Source: an uncultured Lachnospiraceae bacterium
Lineage (GTDB): Bacteria; Bacillota; Clostridia; Lachnospirales; Lachnospiraceae
Direction: 5' to 3'
Assembly: GCA_910588755.1 (NCBI GenBank)
Contig: CAJUQZ010000186.1
Coordinates: forward strand, 1 to 6,746
Length of the DNA stretch: 6,746 nucleotides
The notes under the pieces were generated by a model. The model saw only the letters and a program-made list of their open reading frames with translations. It ran no database searches and was not told where the DNA came from. Shown one piece after another: positions 1-6,251 of this stretch; within the stretch, counting starts at the first letter, position 1; each line of letters begins with the position of its first letter. The position numbers were made by a program, and so were the translations under genes.

Positions 1-44
1 TGCATGCAGCAAAGCTGCTAATTTCCATACGCACCCGTGTGCAT
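1..44. other. Gene-free end with two short hairpins
   Basis: This stretch lies beyond the metH terminator and holds no supportable gene. Two small inverted repeats are visible. One is at 6-18, a GCAGC/GCTGC stem around an AAA loop. The other is at 27-44, a GCAC/GTGC core around a four-base loop, lengthened by one G-T and one A-T pair. The 6-18 core, GCAGCAAAGCTGC, resembles the centre of the larger hairpin at 3307-3329 (GCAGCAATGCTGC), so both may be copies of a dispersed palindromic motif. Neither is followed by a T-run on either strand, so neither is called a terminator. Confidence 0.4.
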
Positions 45-74
45 AAAAAAGCAAGAGGATATTACTCCTCCTGC
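45..74 (-). terminator. Rho-independent terminator after metH
   Basis: Read on the minus strand, positions 74 to 51 form a nine-pair stem, GCAGGAGGA against TCCTCTTGC with one G-T pair, around a six-base loop. It is followed at once by six T (A-run 45-50 on the plus strand). It begins about 25 bases after the metH stop codon and is in the right place to end the whole minus-strand transcript. On the plus strand there is no T-run after the stem, so it should work in one direction only. Confidence 0.85.
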
Positions 75-98
75 CTGTTAAATATACCGTCTATTTTC

Positions 99-2522
99 CT
101 ACAATTCCCCTCTATCATGCAATTCATTGGCATAGCGCACGGAGCCCATCGCGTCCTTCGAATAAAAGTCTGCGCCGATCATGTCTGCGTACTCCTGCGT
201 GAGCACCGCGCCACCCACCATCACCTTGCAGTCCGCGCTGTTTTCCCGCAGAAGTTTGATCGTTGCCTCCATATTGACAACTGTGGTTGTCATGAGTGCA
301 CTAAGTCCCACCAGTTTGACATTTTGCTCCTGCACGGTTTTCAGGATCAGTTCTGGGGCAACATCCTTTCCAAGGTCGATCATCTCAAAGCCGTAGTTTT
401 CGAGAAGCGTTTTCACGATGTTTTTGCCGATATCATGTATATCACCCTTCACTGTGGCAATCACGATCTTGCCCTTGCTTTCACTGTTCTTGCCCTGCTT
501 TGTAAGATTAGACTTTATCGCTTCAAATGAAGCCTTTGCTGCGTCTGCGCTCATCAACAGCTGCGGCAGGAACATTCTCTTCTCCTCAAAGCCCTTGCCA
601 ACGATATCCAACGCGGGAATCAGCTTTTCATTGATGATAGAAAGCGAATTCATGTTCTGTTCAAGCAGCTTTACCGTCGCATCATGGGCGCTCTCCGCTA
701 GCCCTTTAACGATTGCCTCATCAAGTGTCAGCACACTCTTTTTGTCCGCAGCTGTCGCAGGCTTGTCCGCCGTCTGCGCAGAAGCCTGTGCGATGTATTC
801 TGTGCACTGGTCGTCCTCGCCAATCAGCGCATTAAAGCTGTAATAGGCCGCCATCATCGGTTCACTAGATGGATTGACGATGCCGGCACTTAAACCATTG
901 TTCATCGCCATCGTGAAAAATGCCGTGTTGATACGGCTCCTCTCTGGAAGCCCGAATGAGATGTTCGACACACCAAGCACTGTGTGAAGCCCCATTTCAC
1001 AACGGAGCCTGCGCAGTGTCTCCAGCGTGATATTCGCGTTGTCCCTGCCAGTGCTGATTGTCAGCACAAGTGCGTCCATTACAAGATTCTTCTTAGGAAT
1101 GCCATATTCGGCAGCAGTCCTTACGATTTTCTCCGCGATCTGTAATCGCCCCTCGACTGTCTCAGGAATCCCGCTCTCATCAAGGCACAGGCACACCACC
1201 ACGGCACCATATTTCCTTGCAATCGGAAAGACGCTCTCCATAGATTCTCTCTTGCCGTTGACGGAATTAAGCATCGGTTTCCCATTGTAGTAGCGCAGCC
1301 CCCGCTCCATCGCCTCTGTGTTGGAGGTATCAATCTGCAGCGGAAGGTCGATGATTGCCTGGATTCCTGTGACAGCCTCCTCCATAAGTTGTGGCTCGTC
1401 GATCTCGGGCAGCCCTACATTGACATCAAGGATATGGGCGCCGTTCTCCTCCTGTGTCAGCCCTTCCCTGTAAATATATTCCATGTCGTGGTCGCGGAGT
1501 GCCTGTTTGAACTTTGACTTGCCAGTGGGGTTGATGCGCTCTCCGATAATCAATGGTTTTCTAGTAAAGTAGACTGCATGATTGTAAGATGACACAACTG
1601 TCAGTTTTTTATCCGTGACAGGCTTGATCTCCATATCCTTGCAGCGCTCTACAACACACCGGATATGCGCCGGCGTCGTCCCACAGCAGCCCCCGACAAT
1701 GCTTGCACCCATCATGGCCAGCGTCTCCACACTCTGCGCAAACGCATCCGGCGCCACATTGAATACGGTCTGCCCATTGACGACAACCGGAAGTCCCGCA
1801 TTTGGATTGGTCACAATTGGCAGTGAACAGCACGCAGTCAGCTGCGGCAGCAGTTTTTTCATCTGCTCTGGTCCAAGACCACAGTTAAAACCGACCGCAT
1901 CGACTCCCAACCCTTCAAGCATGGCTGTCACGCTCGCCACATCCCCGCCAGTCAGAAGCTTCCCATTCTCATCAAAGATCATTGTGACAACCACCGGCAA
2001 ATCACTGTTCTCCTTCGCCGCAAGGACAGCCGCCTTGATCTCATACGTATCGCTCACCGTCTCTATCAGGATCAGATCAGCGCCTGCCCTGTCACCTGCC
2101 AATACAATTTCCTGAAAAGTATTGTATGCCTCATCAAAAGAAATCTCACCAAGCGGCTTTAACAGCTTACCAATGGAACCGATGTCCAGCGCGGCATACA
2201 TCGGATGGTCCATGTGCCCCTCCGCTTTCTGCACCTCACCGATCGCTTCCCTTGCAAGCTGCAATCCAGCCGATACCAGCTCATCCACTGTATAATCTAG
2301 ATTTTTGCACTTATAAGCATTTACGCCAAACGTGTTGGCGGTAACTATGTTACAGCCTGCCAGTAAGTACTCCTCGTGAATCTGCCGGATTACCTCCGGG
2401 TGCCGGATATTCCACGTCTCTGGAACCTCACCCGTTTGCAGTCCACGCTCCTGTAACAGCGTACCCATGCCGCCATCAAAAAATAAAATCCGATTTCCTA
2501 GTAATTCTCTAAACCCCATCAT
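99..2522 (-). CDS. metH: Cobalamin-dependent methionine synthase, lacking the reactivation domain
   Basis: MetH transfers the methyl group of 5-methyltetrahydrofolate to homocysteine through cobalamin, giving methionine in the cytoplasm. The 807 residues show the expected domain order. The homocysteine/zinc domain (about 1-300) has zinc ligands Cys214 in GFNCG and Cys279-Cys280 in GGCCGT. The pterin-binding barrel (about 320-570) contains GERINPTGK at 327-335, LDVNVGLP and QIDTSN. An Ala/Lys-rich linker runs about 580-596. The cobalamin cap (about 597-680) is followed by the B12-binding Rossmann domain (about 685-807), with DIHDIG at 694-699; His696 is the lower cobalt ligand. The E. coli enzyme is about 1,230 residues; the missing C-terminal AdoMet-binding reactivation domain is supplied by the gene just upstream (2594-3280). 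The start is one of two adjacent ATG codons (2522 or 2519) behind a GGGGG tract. No S-box or T-box leader is visible in the 71-base gap, so expression probably depends on an upstream promoter. Confidence 0.97.
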   Translation of the reverse strand: MMGFRELLGNRILFFDGGMGTLLQERGLQTGEVPETWNIRHPEVIRQIHEEYLLAGCNIVTANTFGVNAYKCKNLDYTVDELVSAGLQLAREAIGEVQKAEGHMDHPMYAALDIGSIGKLLKPLGEISFDEAYNTFQEIVLAGDRAGADLILIETVSDTYEIKAAVLAAKENSDLPVVVTMIFDENGKLLTGGDVASVTAMLEGLGVDAVGFNCGLGPEQMKKLLPQLTACCSLPIVTNPNAGLPVVVNGQTVFNVAPDAFAQSVETLAMMGASIVGGCCGTTPAHIRCVVERCKDMEIKPVTDKKLTVVSSYNHAVYFTRKPLIIGERINPTGKSKFKQALRDHDMEYIYREGLTQEENGAHILDVNVGLPEIDEPQLMEEAVTGIQAIIDLPLQIDTSNTEAMERGLRYYNGKPMLNSVNGKRESMESVFPIARKYGAVVVCLCLDESGIPETVEGRLQIAEKIVRTAAEYGIPKKNLVMDALVLTISTGRDNANITLETLRRLRCEMGLHTVLGVSNISFGLPERSRINTAFFTMAMNNGLSAGIVNPSSEPMMAAYYSFNALIGEDDQCTEYIAQASAQTADKPATAADKKSVLTLDEAIVKGLAESAHDATVKLLEQNMNSLSIINEKLIPALDIVGKGFEEKRMFLPQLLMSADAAKASFEAIKSNLTKQGKNSESKGKIVIATVKGDIHDIGKNIVKTLLENYGFEMIDLGKDVAPELILKTVQEQNVKLVGLSALMTTTVVNMEATIKLLRENSADCKVMVGGAVLTQEYADMIGADFYSKDAMGSVRYANELHDRGEL

Positions 2523-2573
2523 AATCCCCCATTATTTTGCAACCTCCCATAAGCTCATCTTCTCTGCTGTTTG
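2509..2573 (-). promoter_or_regulatory. metH translation start region with overlapping short frames
   Basis: The 71-base gap before metH holds a GGGGG tract (2526-2530) just before the ATG ATG start pair, and a stronger GGGAGG site (2543-2548) about 20 bases from it, too far to serve metH. GGGAGG sits 10 bases before another ATG (2532), which opens a seven-codon frame (MGDYDGV) ending at 2509, inside metH but out of its frame. An eight-codon frame, MSLWEVAK, starts further upstream behind AGAGAAG, and its stop overlaps that ATG as TAATG. Whether any of these is translated is unknown. No convincing -35/-10 pair was found. Confidence 0.3.
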
Positions 2574-2593
2574 CTGCATATTTATATACTTTT

Positions 2594-3280
2594 TTATACT
2601 TCCCGAAACTCACATTCTATTTTATCACAATTCTGGCATCTGCCGATATGACAGCTTTTTGGATTTGCTGTCAACCCGATCAGAGCACTCACACTCTTCG
2701 TGGGATACATCAGCAGACTGTCCGTGAGTGAAAGCCCTATGCGTTTGGTGCACTCAAGCTCCTCAAAAATAACCTTTTGGTACTCCAATGACAGGTCTCC
2801 ATAACCCGGGCTGAACCGCGGTCGCAGGTAGAGCGCCGTGTTGTCCTTTGACACCTCCGCACAGATCTGTTCCTGAAGGATATTGCAGTACGCCTCGATA
2901 CATGCCGCGCCGCACGCCTGTGTGATTGTTGCCTTCGTCATATTGAGTATCTCATATTTTTGTAAAAGCTTGTCCGCTTCGAGCCCCAGGGTTGCCGCAA
3001 GCATGATCACATGCCTGCACTGGGCAAGATTTGCCGCCAGATTCCGACTCTCAAAAGCAAACGTTGTGTTTTCCCCTTTCAGGACAACGATGCGCTCGGC
3101 CGCACTGCAGGCAAATATTTTGTAAATATTCCGCGGTGAGATGCTATCAAGCAGGCTTGTGAGCACCTCCTTAATCATTGCATTCACGTTGTCATCTGGC
3201 GTATTTGTCCCATATCCCAGATAACGATAGATCTCTTTGCGATTAATCCGCTTTTTGATGTCCTCATTTCTGATCTCCAT
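2594..3280 (-). CDS. Stand-alone methionine synthase reactivation-domain protein
   Basis: This 228-residue protein matches the C-terminal AdoMet-binding reactivation domain of cobalamin-dependent methionine synthase. That domain rescues enzyme whose cobalamin has oxidised to cob(II)alamin, by reductive methylation with AdoMet and an electron donor. The diagnostic RxxxGY AdoMet motif is present as R155 F S P G159 Y160, and a later SLLMYPTKSVSALIG (about 188-202) matches the MWP...SVS region of E. coli MetH. It lies directly upstream of metH, whose product lacks this domain, so the two should act together. Split forms are known, for example in Thermotoga. The C-terminus carries Cys210, Cys215, Cys218 and Cys223, a CX4CX2CX4C pattern absent from E. 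coli MetH, which could bind zinc or an iron-sulfur cluster (inference). The ATG at 3280 follows CGGAG with eight bases of spacing. A TATAAT in that spacing is too close to the ATG to be its promoter. Confidence 0.92.
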   Translation of the reverse strand: MEIRNEDIKKRINRKEIYRYLGYGTNTPDDNVNAMIKEVLTSLLDSISPRNIYKIFACSAAERIVVLKGENTTFAFESRNLAANLAQCRHVIMLAATLGLEADKLLQKYEILNMTKATITQACGAACIEAYCNILQEQICAEVSKDNTALYLRPRFSPGYGDLSLEYQKVIFEELECTKRIGLSLTDSLLMYPTKSVSALIGLTANPKSCHIGRCQNCDKIECEFREV

Positions 3281-3302
3281 GTATTATACTCCGTTCATAC
3301 AT

Positions 3303-3333
3303 ATTAGGCGCGCAGCAATGCTGCACGCCCAAC
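3303..3333 (-). repeat. Stable hairpin between the Cys-rich gene and the reactivation gene
   Basis: On the minus strand, GGCGTGCAGC pairs with GCTGCGCGCC (3307-3329) around a three-base loop, ten pairs with one U-G. Four further pairs, two of them G-U, can extend the stem to 3303-3333. The single U-G pair becomes a C-A mismatch on the plus strand, so the fold favours RNA from the transcribed strand. There is no T-run after it, so it is not a standard terminator. It begins 10 bases after the Cys-rich stop codon and ends about 22 bases before the next start. An mRNA-stabilising or processing element, or one copy of a dispersed palindrome, are the likeliest readings. Confidence 0.6.
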
Positions 3334-3342
3334 GGTTTGAGA

Positions 3343-3600
3343 CTATTTCGAATCGTCCTTCTCTTCGCATCCGCAGGTGTTGTTATCCCCAAACCCTGCA
3401 AAACCACGCGGTTGTATCACCTCATTGCCGCAACCGCAACCATTGTTTGGCGGCGGACAGGGGGGCACAACTGGTGTAGGGAAGACAGGGTCACAGCAGC
3501 AGGAATCCTTACCGCAGTCGCGATCACATGTACACTGGTTCCGATTGCAGCCATTGCCCCAGAAACACCACAGTAAAATAATCCAAAACCAACAATTCAT
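3343..3600 (-). CDS. Small Cys/Trp-rich protein with hydrophobic N-terminus
   Basis: This is an 85-residue protein with 14 cysteines: 3, 12, 18, 23, 25, 29, 34, 35, 36, 48, 55, 57, 76 and 78. Residues 3-14 form a very hydrophobic, Trp-rich stretch (CWFWIILLWCFW), short for a full membrane span and with no basic residues before it. Next comes a Cys/Asp/Asn-rich part (18-37) with CC and CCC runs and CxC pairs, a proline-rich linker (38-51), a GCGCG knot, and an acidic tail with CGCEEKDD. I do not recognise a characterised function. Short Cys-rich proteins of this style occur in gut Clostridia under uninformative labels. Metal binding, a disulfide-linked surface layer, or a membrane-anchored peptide are possible but unsupported. 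The ATG follows AGGAGT with about seven bases of spacing. That strong site, and the dense Cys pattern confined to this frame, argue the gene is real. Confidence 0.75.
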   Translation of the reverse strand: MNCWFWIILLWCFWGNGCNRNQCTCDRDCGKDSCCCDPVFPTPVVPPCPPPNNGCGCGNEVIQPRGFAGFGDNNTCGCEEKDDSK

Positions 3601-3607
3601 AAAAACA

Positions 3608-3655
3608 ACTCCTCATGCATCAAGCACTTTTTCTAATACTTAATATATGAGGAGT
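3608..3655 (-). promoter_or_regulatory. Ribosome-site-sequestering hairpin before the Cys-rich gene
   Basis: In the minus-strand transcript, ACTCCTCAT (3655-3647) is perfectly complementary to ATGAGGAGT (3616-3608), which contains the Shine-Dalgarno site of the Cys-rich gene. The 30-base loop can form an inner five-pair helix, AAGTA with TGCTT, one pair being U-G. Closing the stem would hide the ribosome site. The second arm is followed by TGTTTTT just before the ATG, so the same fold could also act as a weak terminator and reduce read-through from DUF5662. The perfect nine-pair match is seen directly; any regulatory role is inferred. Confidence 0.5.
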
Positions 3656-3670
3656 ATTTATTTCGGTTCC

Positions 3671-4240
3671 TTATATTTCTCTTTTTATTCTTCCCCGGTT
3701 TCGCTTTTTTATTTTTGGAATCATCCTTGTGCGGATATAGCGCATCGTGTATGCCTCTCCGTGTTCTGCCAGCATACACAGCAGTTTTTCAAGCGTCCGC
3801 CTCGTCCCTGGATGGATATAATTCAAAGAATTTCCGCTGCGGTAATATTCCAGTGGCATATAATCTTTATATTTTTCCTTATTATAGTTTTTGGAGGCAG
3901 CTACCCTGTCTATAAACATTTCAATTACATACCGATCTGGCATCCTAGCCGGAATGATCCCATCGCCTGCATGTGCACTGTAATCCATCCAATACTCATA
4001 ATGATGCTTGTTGCGCCCCTTGTGATGCAGCCACGCCGACGAATACCCCTTCTCCTTCCGCTCTGCATTATTTGGACTCTGTGTACCCTGATAATACCTC
4101 GCCCCGACTAGAAATTCACTTGGCATATATTTGGAAAGGTCATGCAGCAGTCCCTGCCAATACAACCCGACAGAGAAGCAGCCTTTCATCACCATAAGCT
4201 TGTGGTGAGTAATTGTCTTAAAGTGTTTCCAGATATGCAC
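3671..4240 (-). CDS. DUF5662 family protein, His-rich, function unknown
   Basis: The 189-residue protein resembles the uncharacterised DUF5662 family, sometimes mislabelled catalase in automatic annotation. Visible features are a WKHFKTITHHK N-terminus, HD at 33-34 in LLHDLSKY, and a histidine cluster in LHHKGRNKHHYEYW (His72, His73, His79, His80). Acidic and basic residues follow in a helical-looking region (PDRYVIEMFIDRVAASK, 101-117). The HD pair with later His clusters recalls metal-dependent HD-type hydrolases, but this is only suggestive. The C-terminal 15 residues are strongly basic (PKIKKRNRGRIKREI). The start is GTG at 4240, chosen because the family's N-terminal motif begins there and AAAGAGG lies nine bases upstream. 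Only six bases separate it from the GH13 stop codon, so it is probably translationally coupled to that gene. Confidence 0.85.
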   Translation of the reverse strand: MHIWKHFKTITHHKLMVMKGCFSVGLYWQGLLHDLSKYMPSEFLVGARYYQGTQSPNNAERKEKGYSSAWLHHKGRNKHHYEYWMDYSAHAGDGIIPARMPDRYVIEMFIDRVAASKNYNKEKYKDYMPLEYYRSGNSLNYIHPGTRRTLEKLLCMLAEHGEAYTMRYIRTRMIPKIKKRNRGRIKREI

Positions 4241-4246
4241 TGCTGA

Positions 4247-4256
4247 TTACCTCTTT
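4247..4256 (-). promoter_or_regulatory. DUF5662 ribosome site overlapping the GH13 stop codon
   Basis: On the minus strand AAAGAGGTAA contains the Shine-Dalgarno core AGAGG directly joined to the TAA stop of the GH13-like gene, nine bases before the GTG start of DUF5662. This spacing supports the GTG start and suggests that ribosomes finishing the upstream gene re-initiate on the next one. Confidence 0.75.
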
Positions 4257-6223
4257 CGACTCCTTTTATTTTTCACGGATACCTCCGCCCTTTTTTCTGA
4301 CACGGATGTCATATTTTTGACCTGTGTCTGCACTGAAGCCTTCTGCCGCAGCTCCTCTTGTGTCAGTCTTCTTCCAGTTAAAATCATGACACTCCTTGGC
4401 GCAATATCAATATATTCCATATTCTTCTCCTCGTCAAACACAACGCTGTTTACCGCTGTGCCAAGAACGGTGCGCCATTTATGGTTTGCGATGGACGGCA
4501 GTGCAAAGCGGTGCGAATTCCAGTGCATATTGTAGGCAATATAGATATAATCGCCCTTCCCCTCATCACCCTGTCCACAGTACATAATCCCGATATGCCT
4601 ATTATAATTCTCTAACTGCACCTTCCAGGCTTCCTCGCCGTGATAAGAGAGATCTGGATAACCATAGCCGTATCTGTCAAGCGTCGTAAGACTGTCTGGT
4701 AGATGCAGGATACTGTGCTGCTTGCGGAAGGCAATCAGCTCCCGCACATAGGTATAGAGCTCCTGGTTTCTGTCAAGTTCCCTCCAGTCAACCCATCCCG
4801 TCTCATTATCCTGACAGTAGCAGTTGTTATTGCCATACTGGCTATTTCCAAATTCGTCTCCCGCATACAGAAGTGGTGTTCCCTGCGCAGTAAACAGAAA
4901 GCTCAATGCGTTTTTCATCTGTCTGTCCCTGAGCTGTCTGATGGATTTCTTGCGCGAAGGCCCCTCCACCCCACAATTCCAGCTAAAATTGTAATTGGTT
5001 CCATCAGTGTTGTTCTCGCCGTTTGCCTCATTGTGCTTTTGCTCATATGACACAAGGTCTTTTAACGTAAAACCATAATAGTTTGTCATGTAATTGATGA
5101 CACCGCACTGTGGATTTGCATTCCGCATATGATATCGAAAACTTTTGAGCGTATCCTGGTCCCCTTTGAGATATCTGCGCATATCGCACATATATTCGTC
5201 CCTGTAATACCCTAATACTTTTCTGGAAGGCCGCATTCCATTTGGATAAATCTCATGCAGGTAAAAATCCTCACACATAATTTTGGTATTTGCCAGAAGC
5301 GGGTCTGTAGCAATCAGTGTCATAGGCAGACGGCTTCCCTTGAGATGCACACCATCAATCTGATACGCCAGCACCCAGTATTTGATAATTTCAAGAATAT
5401 ATCCCTGCTTCACGTAATCAGGGAAATAGAACTGCATGATAACTTCAATCCCATTCTGGTGGAGCGTGCGCACCATACGGCGAAACTCCTCACAGGGATT
5501 GCCACTGGCCGCATAAGACGCCTTAGGCGCAAAGTAATACGCCTCCTTGTATCCCCAACAGTTGAGCCTGTTAGCTCTCTGCGGCTCCTCCTCAAGCTCC
5601 TCATCGATATGGTTTACCTGATATTCGATCTGCGTCCTGGTATTAACATCGATATTGTCCCATTCACATTCCTCATATTCATAGACGGGCATCAGCTCTA
5701 TTGAGTTGACACCAAGGTCCTTCAGATAGGAAAGCTTTTCCATCAACCCCTCAAAGGTTCCCTTTTTCTTCACCTTTGAAGACGGATGCCTAGTAAAGCT
5801 TCTGATGTTGAGACAATACATGATGCTGTCATGATAGGGAATATGCAATGGAGCTGTCTCTCCCCAGTCAAATGCACTGTCATCAAAACCTCCCCGAAGC
5901 AGCGGACGCATCAGCTCACCCGAACGCCATTTCTCATTTCCAACAATTTTTTTCGCATAAGGATCAACAAAAATATGGTCGCCAATAAAAAAATTATACT
6001 CATAATCCCCTGCATTGATTCCCGATACTAACACGCAGCATATGTTTCCGATTCTGTGCTTTTGGTCAAATAAAATCCGCTCCTTCTGTACAACACCCTT
6101 TCGGTAGAAAATAATTCCGCATTCCTTGTCTGAGCCATTGATCATTGAAAAATTGATACCCGCCTCTTTGATGGAAGCGCCAAGCGGATATGGCTGTCCA
6201 ATATTAATTTTTATCTTCTTCAT
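4247..6223 (-). CDS. GH13 isoamylase/GlgX-like protein, catalytic residues lost
   Basis: The 658 residues follow the glycogen-debranching/isoamylase plan: an N-terminal CBM48-like domain (about 10-95, starting PYPLGAS), a GH13 barrel (about 130-500), a C-terminal beta domain (about 530-618) and a charged tail ending KNKRSRKR. Conserved family blocks are clear: GFTLKDLVSYEQKHNEANGE (384-403) and AGDEFGNSQYGNNNCYCQDN (454-473). The catalytic regions are not. Region I reads IEVIMQFYFPD, with Gln264, Pro268 and Asp269 where Asp, Asn and His are usual. Region II reads DGVHLK, with His293 for Arg and Lys295 for the nucleophile Asp. Region IV reads TNYYG, with Tyr382-Tyr383 for His-Asp. Only the acid/base Glu318 appears to remain. 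Hydrolysis is therefore unlikely; glycan binding or a regulatory role is inferred. An acidic insert (IDEELEEEP, about 206-214) lies in the barrel. The ATG follows GTGAGG with short spacing. The frame is intact, so this is not a decaying gene. Confidence 0.88.
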   Translation of the reverse strand: MKKIKINIGQPYPLGASIKEAGINFSMINGSDKECGIIFYRKGVVQKERILFDQKHRIGNICCVLVSGINAGDYEYNFFIGDHIFVDPYAKKIVGNEKWRSGELMRPLLRGGFDDSAFDWGETAPLHIPYHDSIMYCLNIRSFTRHPSSKVKKKGTFEGLMEKLSYLKDLGVNSIELMPVYEYEECEWDNIDVNTRTQIEYQVNHIDEELEEEPQRANRLNCWGYKEAYYFAPKASYAASGNPCEEFRRMVRTLHQNGIEVIMQFYFPDYVKQGYILEIIKYWVLAYQIDGVHLKGSRLPMTLIATDPLLANTKIMCEDFYLHEIYPNGMRPSRKVLGYYRDEYMCDMRRYLKGDQDTLKSFRYHMRNANPQCGVINYMTNYYGFTLKDLVSYEQKHNEANGENNTDGTNYNFSWNCGVEGPSRKKSIRQLRDRQMKNALSFLFTAQGTPLLYAGDEFGNSQYGNNNCYCQDNETGWVDWRELDRNQELYTYVRELIAFRKQHSILHLPDSLTTLDRYGYGYPDLSYHGEEAWKVQLENYNRHIGIMYCGQGDEGKGDYIYIAYNMHWNSHRFALPSIANHKWRTVLGTAVNSVVFDEEKNMEYIDIAPRSVMILTGRRLTQEELRQKASVQTQVKNMTSVSEKRAEVSVKNKRSRKR

Positions 6224-6251
6224 AAAACCTCACTGTTTTAGCTGTTATAAT

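Noticed and set aside
39..530. Plus-strand 163-residue open frame
   Set aside because: It lies mostly antisense to the B12-binding domain of metH, has no recognisable domain, and covers the metH terminator; it is a shadow of a certain gene.
1615..2115. Plus-strand 166-residue open frame
   Set aside because: It is antisense to the homocysteine-binding domain of metH, which is fully supported by zinc-site motifs. The composition is Ser/Thr/Pro-rich, typical of a shadow frame.
2523..2593. S-box, T-box or cobalamin riboswitch before metH
   Set aside because: The gap is only 71 bases and shows no multi-helix structure or terminator; it is too short for any of these leaders.
2570..2610. A/T-rich TATAAA-like stretch before metH as a promoter
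   Set aside because: No sequence near 17 bases upstream resembles TTGACA; the best candidate, TTTCGG, matches only two of six positions.
3281..3290. TATAAT just before the reactivation gene as a -10 promoter element
   Set aside because: It is only four bases from the ATG, so a transcript would begin inside the gene; no matching -35 element lies at the right distance. It fits as A/T-rich spacing after CGGAG.
3647..4111. Plus-strand 154-residue hydrophobic frame resembling a membrane protein
   Set aside because: It is antisense to DUF5662. Its hydrophobicity comes from the complement of Lys/Tyr/His-rich codons, and there is no convincing ribosome site.
5255..5704. Plus-strand 149-residue frame, and others at 4703-5050 and 5786-6031
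   Set aside because: All are antisense to the GH13-like gene, which carries clear family blocks across the same stretch; no domain is recognisable in them.
4247..6223. Annotation as a functional glgX debranching enzyme
   Set aside because: Overall similarity supports the family, but the nucleophile and transition-state Asp positions hold Lys and Tyr, so neither the gene symbol nor the activity is justified.
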